Position numbers and translations under genes: made by a program | Shown: in pieces, positions 32,101 through 40,678 of the stretch | How positions within the stretch are numbered: the stretch's first letter is position 1 | Layout of the letters: each line of letters opens with the position of its first letter | DNA from: Stigmatella ashevillena | GTDB taxonomy: Bacteria; Myxococcota; Myxococcia; Myxococcales; Myxococcaceae | Assembly: GCF_028368975.1 (NCBI RefSeq) | Contig: NZ_JAQNDM010000002.1 | Span: forward strand, 1,364,001 to 1,428,000 | Direction of reading: 5' to 3' | Length of the DNA stretch: 64,000 bases | Notes under the pieces: model-generated | Told to the model about the DNA's origin: nothing | The model's database searches: none | What the model saw: the letters and a program-made list of their open reading frames with translations, nothing else

Positions 32101-35100
32101 AGCGCATGAAGCGTCCGGTCCGCATCTTCAACTGGGGTTTCTGGGGTGAAGTCGGTGTCGTCGCCACGGATGACTACCGGGAGCGGATGGCACGGCGTGG
32201 CGTTGGGGCGCTCTCCCGCGAGGAGGGCCTCCACATCTTCGAGCGCGTCATGGCAGGCCGCGCCACTCAGATCTTCCCCCTCAAGCTCCAGCCGGAGCTT
32301 CTCGAGTTCTTCAAGATGGATCCTACCCACCCTCGCGCCCCCTTGCCCGAGACGTTCCCTTCCGTGCTCTCCCAGGTGAATGCGCGGCTGGAGGGCTTCA
32401 TCGGCCAGGGCCCTGACATTCCCGGCAATGAAGCACTGCTTCCCATCGAGCAGCACGGACGGCTGTTGCTCCTCCGCGCGTTCCAGGAAATGGGCGTGAT
32501 GCGTACGCCGGGCGAGCGCTATCCCCAGGAAGCGCTGCGGGAGCGGCTGCAGATCCAGCCCAGCTACGCGCGGCTGTACGAGGCCATGCTGGACATCCTC
32601 TCCAAGGCGGGCTTCGTCAAGCTCTCGGGGGGCTTCATCGAGGTGATGCCCGCAGTGAGCACTTCCAGCGCCCAGACCAGCCCCGAGCACCTCCGGGCAC
32701 ATCAGGACTCAGTGCTCGCGCGCCTGCCGGATGGCCGGGCCTTCATAACGCTTCTGGAGGCTTGCGTCACCTCGCTTCCCCAGGTTCTCACTGGCCGGAA
32801 GACCCACTTGGAAGTGATGTTCCCGGGCGGCTCCAAGGCGCTTGTCGAGAACATCTACAAGGGCAACCGCCGGTCGGACTATTTCAATGAGCTGGTCTGC
32901 CAGGGGGTGCTGTCCGTCCTGGAGAAGCGCCTCGCGGATTCTCCTGGGCAGAAGATCGCCCTCCTGGAGATTGGCTCGGGCACAGGCGGTACCAGCGGCC
33001 GCGTCTTCGAGGCCATCCAAGCGCATGGGCCGCGCCTGTCCTATGACTATACGGATATCTCGAAGGGATTCGTGACGCATGGCCAGCGGACCTTCGGGAG
33101 CCGATATCCCTTTGCCTCATTCAAGGTCCTGGATGTCGAAAAGGACGTCACCGCTCAAGGATTCCAGCCAGGCACCTACGACATCATCCTGGCCACCAAC
33201 GTCCTGCATGCCACCCGGGACATCCGCAACACGCTTCATCACGCGAAGCTGCTGCTCAAGACCAACGGCGTCATCCTCATCAACGAGGTGACCCAGGTCC
33301 AGGACTTCACCACCCTGACCTTTGGCCTCACGAGTGGGTGGTGGCTGTACGAGGACGCTCCCGTGCGGCTGCCCCACTCTCCCCTGCTCGGACTGCGTGA
33401 GTGGCGCTCCGTGCTGGAGGATCTCGGCTTCCGCCGGGTGACGGGCTTTGGATTGCCCCGCGGCCGTCCCGCGTGGGATGGACAGAACGTCATTCTCGCG
33501 GAGAGTGACGGTTGGATCGATGCGGCGCTTCGCCCAGCCCCCTCCAAGCCCTCAACACCCTCCATGGAACAGCAACGGCCCACTCCGGAAGCGCCTCGCT
33601 TCAATACCGAAGACCTGCGCGAGCGCACCCTCCTTTTCCTCAGGAACACCCTCGCGGACGTCCTGAAGATGGACCCCTCGGAATTCGAGCCCGGCGCCAC
33701 TTTTGAGACCTACGGCGTGGACTCTCTCGTGGGCATGGACTTCCTCGACAAGCTGGGGGGGGACTTTCCCAGCCTGCCAAAAACCCTCCTCTTCGAGCAC
33801 ATCACGCTCGCGCAGCTCACGACCCACTTCCTGCAGAAGTTCCCCGAGGTGTTGCGAAGCAAGCTCGGCGGAGCCCCCAAGGAAGAGCGCCAGGTCCGGA
33901 CCGAGGGCGCACGAACTTCGCCTCCCTCTGCCTCCGCGCCCCGGGACACCGCGCCCAGGAACACGGCGCCCATCGTGGACGCGGCCTCCCTGTTTGGAGG
34001 AGCCCCCCAAGAGTCCGCTCCCCCTCCAGCCGCCTTGAGGGAAGAGCCTCCAGCACGGCGGGAGGACGGTATCGCCATCATCGGCGTCAGCGGCCGTTAC
34101 CCCATGGCAGAGGATCTGCGGGCCTTCTGGACGAACTTGCGAGAGGGCCGCTCCGCATTCACGGAGGTGCCTCCGGACCGGTGGAGCCAGGACGCTTACC
34201 ACGATGCCTCGGGCGAGCGTCCCGGCACGACCTACCACCGCTGGGGAGCATTCCTCTCGGATGTGGACAAGTTCGATCCGCTCTTCTTTGGCATCTCCCC
34301 CCGCGAAGCCCAGCTCATGGACCCGCAGGAGCGGCTGTTCCTGCAGACGGCCTGGGCCACGATGGAAGACGCGTGTTGGACCAGCGAGCAGCTCAACCGC
34401 TATGCGCACTCCTCGGGAGGACAGGGCGTCGGTGTATTCGTGGGAGTGATGTACGGCCCCTACCAGCTCCTGGCCGCGGAAGAGTGGGCCCGGGGTAACC
34501 GGGTGGACGCACAGTCCGCGTACTGGTCGATCGCCAACCGCGTGTCCTACAGCCTGGACTTCCGCGGACCGAGCATGGCCATAGACACCGCGTGCTCGTC
34601 TTCGCTCACCGCCATCCACCTGGCCTGCGAGAGCATCCGGCGCGGCGAGTGCCGGGCTGCGCTGGCGGGGGGGGTCAACCTCATCCTTCATCCCAGCCAC
34701 CATGTCGGGCTGGGAAAGATGTCCATGCTCTCGCGCAATGGAACCTGCCGTGCCTTTGGTGAAGGCGCGGATGGCTTCGTGCCCGGAGAGGGGGTGGGCT
34801 GCATCCTGCTCAAGCCGTTGGCCGACGCCATTCGCGACGGAGACCACATCTACGGCGTCATCCGCGGCTCCGCCGTGAACACCAACGGCAAAACGAGCGG
34901 CTACACCGTCCCCAGCCCCAACGCACAAGCCGATCTGATTGAGAGCGCGCTGAAGCGGTCCGGGGTGGATCCGCGCACGCTCTCATACGTCGAGGCGCAG
35001 GCCGTGGGCTCGGCATTGGCAGATCCCATCGAAGTCGTGGGCCTCACCAAGGCCTTCGAGCGCTTCACGGGAGAGCAGGGTTTCTGCGCCATCGGCTCCG

Positions 35101-38100
35101 TCAAGCCGAATGTGGGCCACCTCGAGGCGGCTTCAGGCATGGCGCAGCTCACCAAGCTGTTGCTGCAACTTCAGTACGGCCAGCTCGCGCCTTCTCTGGG
35201 CGCCGATCGCCTCAATCCCTACATCGACTTCGACCATTCGCCCTTCCGTGTGCAGAGACAAGGAGGCGCGTGGCCAGAGCCCCGGGATTCCGTCACCGGG
35301 CAGCGTCAGCCCCGGCGAGCGGCCGTCAGCTCCTTCGGCGCGGGCGGGGCCAACGCCCACCTCATCATCGAAGAGCACGTCTCGCTGGCAGAGCGCACCG
35401 CAGCGCGGGAGGAGAAACTTCCTCAGCTCGTGGTTTTGTCCGCGAGAAAGCCCGAGCGGCTGGCCGAACAGGTCCAGCGGTTGCACAGCTTTCTCTCGGA
35501 CACGCTGTCCGCCTCGAGGGTGGATTTTACCCTCGCGGATGTGGCGTATTCGCTCCAGACAGGCCGAGAGGCCATGAACGTAAGGTTGGCGGTGATTGCG
35601 AGCGATCTCCGCTCGCTCTTGGAGTCGCTCTCACACTTCCTCTCGGGGCGCACGGCCTCTCCCCGCGTGTTGACCGGCACGGTCAAGAAGAGCGCCCGCC
35701 CGGCCCCCCTGTCCGCAGAGACCGTACGGCAGGCCCGTGTCTCGGGCAGGCTGGAATCCATCGCCTCCGCCTGGGTCGAAGGTGCGGAGGTGGATTGGAC
35801 GTTGCTTCACCCGGACTCTCGTCAGCAGCGCCTCTCGCTGCCCTCCTACCCGTTCGCGAAGGAGCGGTACTGGCTGGAGAGCACCGCGCCCATCGCGACC
35901 CAATCTGCCGAAGCACCCACGACCGAGGTTCCTCTCCAGGAACCTCTCCCCATTTCTCCAACGAAGGAAGCCACGGTGCACGCCAGACACGAAGACCCGC
36001 GCGCAGCGGACGATCGAGCCCTGCTCAAGAAGGTGCAGGATTGCTTGATCCAAGGCATCTCCGAGATTCTCAACGTCCGCGCTGCGGATGTGGATCTCGA
36101 TGAGCACCTGAGTGGCTACGGGTTTGACTCTATCTCACTCACGAAGTTCACGGCGTACGTCAACCGCCAGCTTGGCCTCGACATCAGCCCAGCGATCTTC
36201 TTCGAACACTCGACCGTGAACAGCTTCGCGGACTATCTGGTCAACGAGCGCCGCGAGGCACTCGTGGGGGCCCTGCTCAACACGGCCCAGTCCCTCTCCC
36301 CCCCCCCCGCCAGGCCGTCCGCGGAGACTCAGCACCGGAGCGCCCAGACGTCCCCGGCAGCAGAACTCCCCCCCAGCGAAACTCGAATCGCGGAGGTGCG
36401 TCCTCCTACGAGCGAGGCCAACCGCACGGCGGAGCCGATTGCCGTCATTGGCATGGCGGGCCGCTTCCCAGGCTCACCGGACCTGGGCCGCTACTGGGAG
36501 AACCTGCTCGCTGGCAAGGATCTCATCACCGAGATTCCCTCGGACCGCTTCGACTGGAAGGACATCTACGGCGATCCCCAGAAGGACCCTTCGAAGACTC
36601 CCTCCAAATGGGGCGGCTTCCTGCAGGATGTGGATCGCTTCGATGCCCTCTTCTTCAGCATCTCGCCGCGCGAGGCGAGAACGATGGACCCGCAGCAGCG
36701 TCTCTTCCTGGAGACGGTGTGGCAGACCCTCGAAGACGCCGGCTACTCTCCTTCCCAACTCGCGGGGACGTCCACGGGCCTGTTCGTGGGCGTCGCCGGC
36801 AGCGAGTACTCACACCTGCTGGCCCAGAGTGGCGTGGAGATCGACGGCCAGGCCGCCACGGGTAATGCGCACAGCATCCTCGCCAACCGCATCTCGTTCT
36901 TGATGGATCTCCACGGCCCGAGCGAGCCCGTGGACACCGCCTGCTCCAGCTCACTGGTGGCGGTGCATCGGGCCGTTCAGTCCATCCAGGCCGGTGAGTG
37001 CGACATGGCCATCGCCGGCGGTGTCAACGTGCTCCTGACGCCGGTGGGCTTCCTGGCCTTCGGCAAGTCCGGCATGCTGGCCAGCGATGGCCGGTGCAAG
37101 ACCTTCGATCAGCGCGCGGACGGCTACGTGCGAGGCGAGGGAGTTGGGGCCGTCCTTCTCAAGCCGCTGAGCCGGGCCGTGGCGGATGGGGATACCGTCT
37201 ACGGCATCATCAAGGGCACTGCCGTCAACCATGGAGGCCGGGCCAACTCGCTGACCGCGCCCAATCCCAACGCGCAGGCGGACCTCATCGTGCGTGCCAT
37301 GCGCCGGGCAGGCGTGGCACCCGAGACGATGGGATACATTGAGGCGCACGGAACCGGAACAGCGCTGGGCGATCCCATCGAGGTGAACGGGCTCAAGCGT
37401 GCCTTCCGGGAACTGGGCCTGAGCGGCGCGGATTGGAACCGGAAGTCCTGTGGATTGGGCACCGTCAAGACCAACATCGGCCACCTGGAGACAGCCGCGG
37501 GGATAGCGGGTCTCATCAAGCTGCTCTTGTCCTTGCGGAGCAAGCAGCTGCCTCCTCTCGTGCACTTCCAGAAGCTCAACGAGTACATCCAACTCGAGGA
37601 CAGTCCCTTCTACATCGTGGAGCGTGCCCAGGATTGGCAGCCCGCTAGAGACGCGCGGGGCACCGCTCTCCCCCGCCGGGCGGGCATCAGTTCCTTCGGC
37701 TTCGGTGGCGTCAACGTGCACGTGGTGTTGGAAGAGCACGTCTCGTCTCCCTCTTCCGAGGAGCCTGAATCGAGCGGCGAGGCCATCGTCCTGTCCGCAC
37801 GAAGTCCAGAGCAATTGAAGGTCTACGCAGAGGACCTCGTGGCCTTCCTGGAGAGAGACGCGGCTTCTCAAGCCCCTGCTCCCACGCGGATGGCGGACAT
37901 GGCGTACACGCTCCAGGTGGGCCGCGAAGCCATGTCCCACCGCCTGGCGCTGATCGTCCGGAATCGCCGGGAACTGGCCGAGAAGCTCCAGGCATTCGTT
38001 CGAGGCGAGGCGCCTGGCACGGATGTCTTCACCGGTGAAGACCGGGCGCACAAGGACGTCGTCTCGCTCTTCAGCGCAGACGGAGAAGACCAGGGCTACT

Positions 38101-40634
38101 TCCAGGAGCAGGCCCGGCGAGGGAACTTCCGCAAACTGGCGGCGCTCTGGGCCAAGGGCTTCCCCATCGATTGGGCATCCCTCATGCCGCGCGCGTCACG
38201 AAAGCGGGTGTCCTTGCCCACCAGTCCTTTCGCGCGGGAGCGCCACTGGCTGCCTCCTCCTGCCGTCAAGGCCTCGGCTCCGGCTCCTCGACAGGAAGCC
38301 GCCCCCACCCCGCCACCCCCTGTTGCCGCACGTCCCGCGCCGACACTGACCGTTGTCTCCGTGCCGACGCCAAGCACGCCGCCACCGAGCGAAGCGCGGC
38401 CCATCGCCGAGCCCATCCAGCCCGGCCAGGAGCGCGCGCCAGGACCCCGTGAGCGCATCCGAAACATCTTCGCGGAGTACATCGGTGTCGAGGCAGGCGC
38501 CGTCGATCCGGTACGGGAATTCACGTCCTATGGCATCGACTCGATTGCTGGCCTTCGGATCATGCAGCGCATCCAGCAACTCTACGGCGAGGAAGTACCG
38601 ATGCTCGCCATCATCGAGCACCCGACGCTCAACCGCTTCACGGATCACCTCCTTCAGAACTATGTGAAGGACGAGGCGCCCGCAGCAGTACAGGCGGCAC
38701 CTCCCCTGGCGAAGCCGCACGCCATCTCTCCGAGCGCCGAGCCTCCTCGCCCGGCGGCTTCTCCGCAGCGGGAAACCGCAAGCCCCCAGCCGCCTGTCCG
38801 GTCTGCGAGCGCGCCAGAGGTCCGGCTCGTGCCCTTCCAACCCCAGGGCGCGGAGACTCCCCTCATTGCCCTGCCAGGGAGTTGGGGAGATGTGGGCTGG
38901 CTCATCGAGTTCCTCCCCCATCTGGGCACGGCCCAACCCGTCCTCGGTCTGGAACTCGACCGCACGCCCACCCAAGGCGGCATCGAGTGCAGCGTGGAGG
39001 TTCTCGCCAAGGCGTGCGTGAAGGCGCTTCTGGCAGCCCGCCCATCCGGACCCTACCGGCTCGCCGCGTCCGGACTGGGAAGCAGCACGGCCCTGGAAGT
39101 TGCGCGGCAGTTGCAGGAGCTCGGCCACGAAGTGTCCGAGTTGCTCCTCATCGCCGCGTCAGGGCCGGGCCCTGTCCGTGAGGACGCGCTCATGCGGCAG
39201 GTGGGAGACTCCGCCTATGTGTTGACGTGCTTGGGCAACGCGCTGGGCCAGATGTGGAAGGCCTCGGACGCACTTCGGTACGACACACTGCCCGCAGGCG
39301 ACCTCTCCGCGCAGCGCCAGGGCCTCGTGCGGTTCCTCACCACGAAGACCGAGTGCCCCATTCCCAGCTCCAAGTTGGAGCCGTGGCTGGATGGTGCCAG
39401 CCGACAGTACGCGTTCGGGCTGATGGCCCTGGGCCGTTACCAGCCCCGTCCCCTCAGCCGTCCCCTGCAAGCGCTGTGGATCTCACCGAAGGCCTTGGAA
39501 ACGGGGCCCACCTCGGCCTACCGCCTGCCCTCATCCCCTGTGGAGGGGACTGGGACCGCCTCGGACTGGCAGACACTTCTCGGGGTGGCCCCCCGTGCGT
39601 TCGAGGCGCCCTACGATCGGTTCGAACTCTTGTCCGGCAAGGGCCTCGCCTGGGTGAAGGAGAAGGTGCTCACGCCGCAGCCGGCCGCGGTGAGGCCAGC
39701 GGCCTCCCCTCCTCCGCGGTCCATCATCGTGCCCATCAACAAGAACGGTGCACAGCGGCCTTCGTTCTGGGTGCACACCCTTCTGGGGGACGTCAGCTAC
39801 GGCCTGAACCTGTCCCACCACATGGGCATTGATTCCCCCCTCTTCGGCATCGAGCAGTTCGACATGGACGGCAACATCTTCCTGTTGCCCACCATTGAGG
39901 AGATGGCCTCCCGCTACATCGACTCCCTGAGAACCGCCCAGCCCGAAGGACCCTATGTGCTGGGGGGATACTCCTTCGGAGGAATCGTCGCGTTCGAGAT
40001 GGCCTACCAGCTCAATCAGCGGGGAGAGGAAGTCTCGAATCTGGTATTGATCGACTCGCTCATGCCAGGCACCGAGGTGTTCAGCTCCATCGACACCTCT
40101 GCCATCCAGACTGACGACTTCAGCATCATGGCGCTCATCCTCATCGGGAACTCTTTCGGCAATCGCTGGCATGCGGACCGGCACATCCTGATCGATGACA
40201 TCGCAGGCCACGACCGGGCCAAGCAGCTCGAGAGGGTGGCTCGACACCTCAAAGATCACTCGAAGACGGAGTTTTCCTTCGAGGAACTCCTGGAACTCGT
40301 TCGCGGCAATTACCAGACCATCACGTCGAACAACGATGCGCTCAACCGGTACCGGCCCAAGGGGCCCTTGGGTCCTCAGGTGAATGCCATGCTCTTTCAC
40401 GCCACCCTGGGCTTCGTGGGGCCCAACAATCCCAACAACATCCCCGAAGTGAAGATCCGGGTCTCGGACCGGACCAATGGCTTCGGCCGCTACATCTCCA
40501 ATGGCATCCGGATCATCGATCTTCCCGCTGACCACTACACCATCTGCACTGAGGAGTTCATCAAGGTGGTGGCTGAAAAGACCCGGGTCGCAACTGTTCC
40601 CATGCACGTCATCCCTACCGAGCGAGCATCGTAA
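26136..40634 (+). CDS. trans-AT PKS protein D: docking-KR-ACP, KS9-DH-KR-MT-ACP, KS10(0)-ACP, KS11-ACP-TE-TE
   Basis: Largest and terminal assembly-line protein (4832 aa). Residues 1-~32 form a docking half (ILHQVESGELDIETGVELL). Domains: KR ~26950-27700, ACP ~27770-28030 (Ser584), KS9 ~28145-29470 (Cys849), DH ~29985-30830, KR ~31600-32290 (GGAGGLG), C-methyltransferase ~32700-33500 (SAM motif LLEIGSGTGG), ACP ~33600-33860 (GVDSL), KS10 ~34060-35380 (Cys2820), ACP ~36010-36270 (GFDSI), KS11 ~36430-37750 (Cys3603), ACP ~38440-38670 (GIDSI), TE1 ~38810-39660 and TE2 ~39720-40610. The DH reads HHVQGTPVLA, with the motif proline replaced by Ala. KS10 has QAVGS in place of HGTGT and should be non-elongating. 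TE1 has lost its nucleophile and histidine; TE2 keeps GYSFGG and should release the chain by hydrolysis or macrolactonisation. The KS11 module has no KR, so a 3-oxo thioester would reach the TE unless it is processed in trans. Confidence 0.96.
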   Translation: MNLDKRQILHQVESGELDIETGVELLSRLMSSGTPASRPEPAAPGPAHEHVYFEACWTAAAAPTERLAPGQRVLVTGEGAASFEALRLALAGHQSVFVTRAAAFRQVASGHYELDPASPGDCAKLMAQLAQEGFSPTHVLHLWQGGASDPIDEPGLRSQLESSVLPVFALVKALLGQVPKHDVFLLSAALGRGGAAACSAVAGFLSVAAQENPRLRGKALHLPTASSAAERTASELLVTELSSGTSADLEVRYSAGQRQLRKLTEFSRPSNTGSKPLRKGGVYLITGGAGGLGLLFARHLVDECGARLVLTGRSPHPSAHQQAALRELEARGGQALYCQANVTSLTDMERVVRTAKEHFGRLSGVIHAAGLIEDAFIIRKEIDSFRRVLAPKAYGALALDQATREEPLDFFVLFSSTATLLGRAGQGDYAAANLFMDEFAATRNALTLQGQRSGHSVSIAWPLWQGGGMTITEEDREALTRLAGMDVLSTEAGLAAFSDALRSNRSHVAVLYGDAPRIRPFVERRTAQRASASSGPSQARGHVEREVLLRGAQEYLLDLLSRETRLPRERIDVSQGLDSIGLDSMLINRLNLVLEDGFGALSKTLFFEYQSIQELAAYFADNHASELATVLRIAPTAASAPSPSGSLLSKTESSSTAAPSTQTQEASAPARDGDIAIIGVSGRYPDAENLPEFWENLSSGRNSVGHVPAERWDLSRYPGLELTARERQGLQWGSFLREVDAFDPLFFNIAPRDAELMDPQERLFLETAWASLEDAGYSRQELHRTCREGDETRVGVFAGVTFGQYQGIGVEEWGKGNYISPGSSYWSIANRLSYVLNLHGPSMPVDTACSSSLTAVHMACESLRRGDCKMAIAGGVNLNIHPAKHVALARLKFLSTEGKCRAFGEGGDGYVPGEGVGAVVLKPLAQARADGDHIYAVIKGSTINHGGKTNGYTVPNPNAQASLISRALQDAHVDARTISYVEAHGTGTSLGDPIELTGLNKAFRAHTRDKQFCALGSVKTNIGHLESAAGIASLTKVLLQFQHQQLAPSLHAETLNRNIDFNSSPFFVQRELGPWKVPSTAASPRRASISSFGAGGANAHLIIEEYVAPRIDEVTSAGTELVLLSAKNPERLRVYAARLKQHLQSQLTSSSAPLSLKDIAFTQQVGREALEERLALVVESVDELVARLADFEEGRAGGALVFTGRVPEDRASKALDVSRTVEFIQRKDWTSLARLWIEGHSVPWGEAFRDQHRHRVPLPSYPFERKRFWVPLSDRSTGMVHTAPSLAPMLDRVVPSLRGAVFEKTFRADERLLRDHHVQGTPVLAGVAQLEMVREAAEAAGGGSEVSVHDVVWLSPVKISPEAGLVRLTLEPREEGASFEMTLPGAAVTCSRGQLRFQDPASVKLPPQVDLQALRARCQRRIGKETLYAGFRSVGIEYGPSFQCVEDLWVQGREALGELRLAPEFLQDSERYALPPPLVDAALHTLQGLLSADAGDGGAQTLIPFSVAELMVYGRLPARCFSYAQLSESNPASGVARFNVAILDESGRCLVVIKDFTARRLRPVQETPPAPTSTPTPTSELGILYQPRWKPQPLASSGRAPRPEGRTVLIFTHANDCGLGDALAELHGTHRTVRVGLGDMWSDEGPNRRGIDQRNPQHYGRVLAEIGDLSAVYFLGGMQSKRYSSHDLRQLDRMEERGVFSLLRLTRLLAERPPSGLQLKVVTNDVHHVRDGDTAHNPFAAALVGFTKVLSREFSQLRVTCIDVASAELSEGGSSAEAVLHALAEEPGETAGLQWALREGRRFVQTLEAVELPEPLAPTLPLIERGVYLILGGAGGLGLTVSEHLARKYRARLILVGRSPLREDIQQRIQAIEALGAEVLYLQADLSDLDSMRGVVREARHRFGAISGVIHSAIVLRDGIIGRMTEEQLRSALAPKTRGMVILNHVLEAEPVDFLAFFSSAISFTGAAGQANYAAASTFEDSFALYLDQRMKRPVRIFNWGFWGEVGVVATDDYRERMARRGVGALSREEGLHIFERVMAGRATQIFPLKLQPELLEFFKMDPTHPRAPLPETFPSVLSQVNARLEGFIGQGPDIPGNEALLPIEQHGRLLLLRAFQEMGVMRTPGERYPQEALRERLQIQPSYARLYEAMLDILSKAGFVKLSGGFIEVMPAVSTSSAQTSPEHLRAHQDSVLARLPDGRAFITLLEACVTSLPQVLTGRKTHLEVMFPGGSKALVENIYKGNRRSDYFNELVCQGVLSVLEKRLADSPGQKIALLEIGSGTGGTSGRVFEAIQAHGPRLSYDYTDISKGFVTHGQRTFGSRYPFASFKVLDVEKDVTAQGFQPGTYDIILATNVLHATRDIRNTLHHAKLLLKTNGVILINEVTQVQDFTTLTFGLTSGWWLYEDAPVRLPHSPLLGLREWRSVLEDLGFRRVTGFGLPRGRPAWDGQNVILAESDGWIDAALRPAPSKPSTPSMEQQRPTPEAPRFNTEDLRERTLLFLRNTLADVLKMDPSEFEPGATFETYGVDSLVGMDFLDKLGGDFPSLPKTLLFEHITLAQLTTHFLQKFPEVLRSKLGGAPKEERQVRTEGARTSPPSASAPRDTAPRNTAPIVDAASLFGGAPQESAPPPAALREEPPARREDGIAIIGVSGRYPMAEDLRAFWTNLREGRSAFTEVPPDRWSQDAYHDASGERPGTTYHRWGAFLSDVDKFDPLFFGISPREAQLMDPQERLFLQTAWATMEDACWTSEQLNRYAHSSGGQGVGVFVGVMYGPYQLLAAEEWARGNRVDAQSAYWSIANRVSYSLDFRGPSMAIDTACSSSLTAIHLACESIRRGECRAALAGGVNLILHPSHHVGLGKMSMLSRNGTCRAFGEGADGFVPGEGVGCILLKPLADAIRDGDHIYGVIRGSAVNTNGKTSGYTVPSPNAQADLIESALKRSGVDPRTLSYVEAQAVGSALADPIEVVGLTKAFERFTGEQGFCAIGSVKPNVGHLEAASGMAQLTKLLLQLQYGQLAPSLGADRLNPYIDFDHSPFRVQRQGGAWPEPRDSVTGQRQPRRAAVSSFGAGGANAHLIIEEHVSLAERTAAREEKLPQLVVLSARKPERLAEQVQRLHSFLSDTLSASRVDFTLADVAYSLQTGREAMNVRLAVIASDLRSLLESLSHFLSGRTASPRVLTGTVKKSARPAPLSAETVRQARVSGRLESIASAWVEGAEVDWTLLHPDSRQQRLSLPSYPFAKERYWLESTAPIATQSAEAPTTEVPLQEPLPISPTKEATVHARHEDPRAADDRALLKKVQDCLIQGISEILNVRAADVDLDEHLSGYGFDSISLTKFTAYVNRQLGLDISPAIFFEHSTVNSFADYLVNERREALVGALLNTAQSLSPPPARPSAETQHRSAQTSPAAELPPSETRIAEVRPPTSEANRTAEPIAVIGMAGRFPGSPDLGRYWENLLAGKDLITEIPSDRFDWKDIYGDPQKDPSKTPSKWGGFLQDVDRFDALFFSISPREARTMDPQQRLFLETVWQTLEDAGYSPSQLAGTSTGLFVGVAGSEYSHLLAQSGVEIDGQAATGNAHSILANRISFLMDLHGPSEPVDTACSSSLVAVHRAVQSIQAGECDMAIAGGVNVLLTPVGFLAFGKSGMLASDGRCKTFDQRADGYVRGEGVGAVLLKPLSRAVADGDTVYGIIKGTAVNHGGRANSLTAPNPNAQADLIVRAMRRAGVAPETMGYIEAHGTGTALGDPIEVNGLKRAFRELGLSGADWNRKSCGLGTVKTNIGHLETAAGIAGLIKLLLSLRSKQLPPLVHFQKLNEYIQLEDSPFYIVERAQDWQPARDARGTALPRRAGISSFGFGGVNVHVVLEEHVSSPSSEEPESSGEAIVLSARSPEQLKVYAEDLVAFLERDAASQAPAPTRMADMAYTLQVGREAMSHRLALIVRNRRELAEKLQAFVRGEAPGTDVFTGEDRAHKDVVSLFSADGEDQGYFQEQARRGNFRKLAALWAKGFPIDWASLMPRASRKRVSLPTSPFARERHWLPPPAVKASAPAPRQEAAPTPPPPVAARPAPTLTVVSVPTPSTPPPSEARPIAEPIQPGQERAPGPRERIRNIFAEYIGVEAGAVDPVREFTSYGIDSIAGLRIMQRIQQLYGEEVPMLAIIEHPTLNRFTDHLLQNYVKDEAPAAVQAAPPLAKPHAISPSAEPPRPAASPQRETASPQPPVRSASAPEVRLVPFQPQGAETPLIALPGSWGDVGWLIEFLPHLGTAQPVLGLELDRTPTQGGIECSVEVLAKACVKALLAARPSGPYRLAASGLGSSTALEVARQLQELGHEVSELLLIAASGPGPVREDALMRQVGDSAYVLTCLGNALGQMWKASDALRYDTLPAGDLSAQRQGLVRFLTTKTECPIPSSKLEPWLDGASRQYAFGLMALGRYQPRPLSRPLQALWISPKALETGPTSAYRLPSSPVEGTGTASDWQTLLGVAPRAFEAPYDRFELLSGKGLAWVKEKVLTPQPAAVRPAASPPPRSIIVPINKNGAQRPSFWVHTLLGDVSYGLNLSHHMGIDSPLFGIEQFDMDGNIFLLPTIEEMASRYIDSLRTAQPEGPYVLGGYSFGGIVAFEMAYQLNQRGEEVSNLVLIDSLMPGTEVFSSIDTSAIQTDDFSIMALILIGNSFGNRWHADRHILIDDIAGHDRAKQLERVARHLKDHSKTEFSFEELLELVRGNYQTITSNNDALNRYRPKGPLGPQVNAMLFHATLGFVGPNNPNNIPEVKIRVSDRTNGFGRYISNGIRIIDLPADHYTICTEEFIKVVAEKTRVATVPMHVIPTERAS
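34060..35380 (+). other. Domain KS10: predicted non-elongating ketosynthase (KS0)
   Basis: Cys2820 and the second histidine (NVGH) are intact, but the HGTGT motif is QAVGS, with Gln2955 (codon at 34998) replacing the catalytic histidine. This matches the common His-loss signature of non-elongating KSs in trans-AT PKSs. Its partner ACP lies at ~36010-36270 with no processing domain between, giving a KS0-ACP unit that would relay the alpha-methylated intermediate from the KS9 module. Confidence 0.88.
38810..39660 (+). other. Domain TE1: degenerate thioesterase (pseudo-TE)
   Basis: An alpha/beta-hydrolase-like domain between the last ACP and TE2. Aligned by eye with TE2, the nucleophile elbow reads ASGLGSS, placing Gly4313 (codon at 39072) where TE2 has Ser4613. 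The catalytic-histidine position reads YDRFELL, with Arg4495 (codon at 39618). Both changes predict loss of catalysis; a structural or substrate-gating role is possible. Confidence 0.8.
39720..40610 (+). other. Domain TE2: chain-releasing thioesterase
   Basis: C-terminal thioesterase of the assembly line. It keeps the nucleophile elbow GYSFGG (Ser4613, codon at 39972) and a plausible catalytic histidine in LPADHYT (His4800, codon at 40533). The fold order is normal for type I PKS/NRPS thioesterases. Release by hydrolysis or macrocyclisation cannot be told apart from sequence. Confidence 0.9.
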
Positions 40635-40678
40635 ACTCGGCGCCTCAGCAACCCCTCACGGAGTGGAGATCCCCATCC

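Noticed and set aside
38440-38670. ACP11 as a beta-branching carrier
   Set aside because: GIDSIAGLRIMQ has no Trp after the Ser, and no cassette is present.
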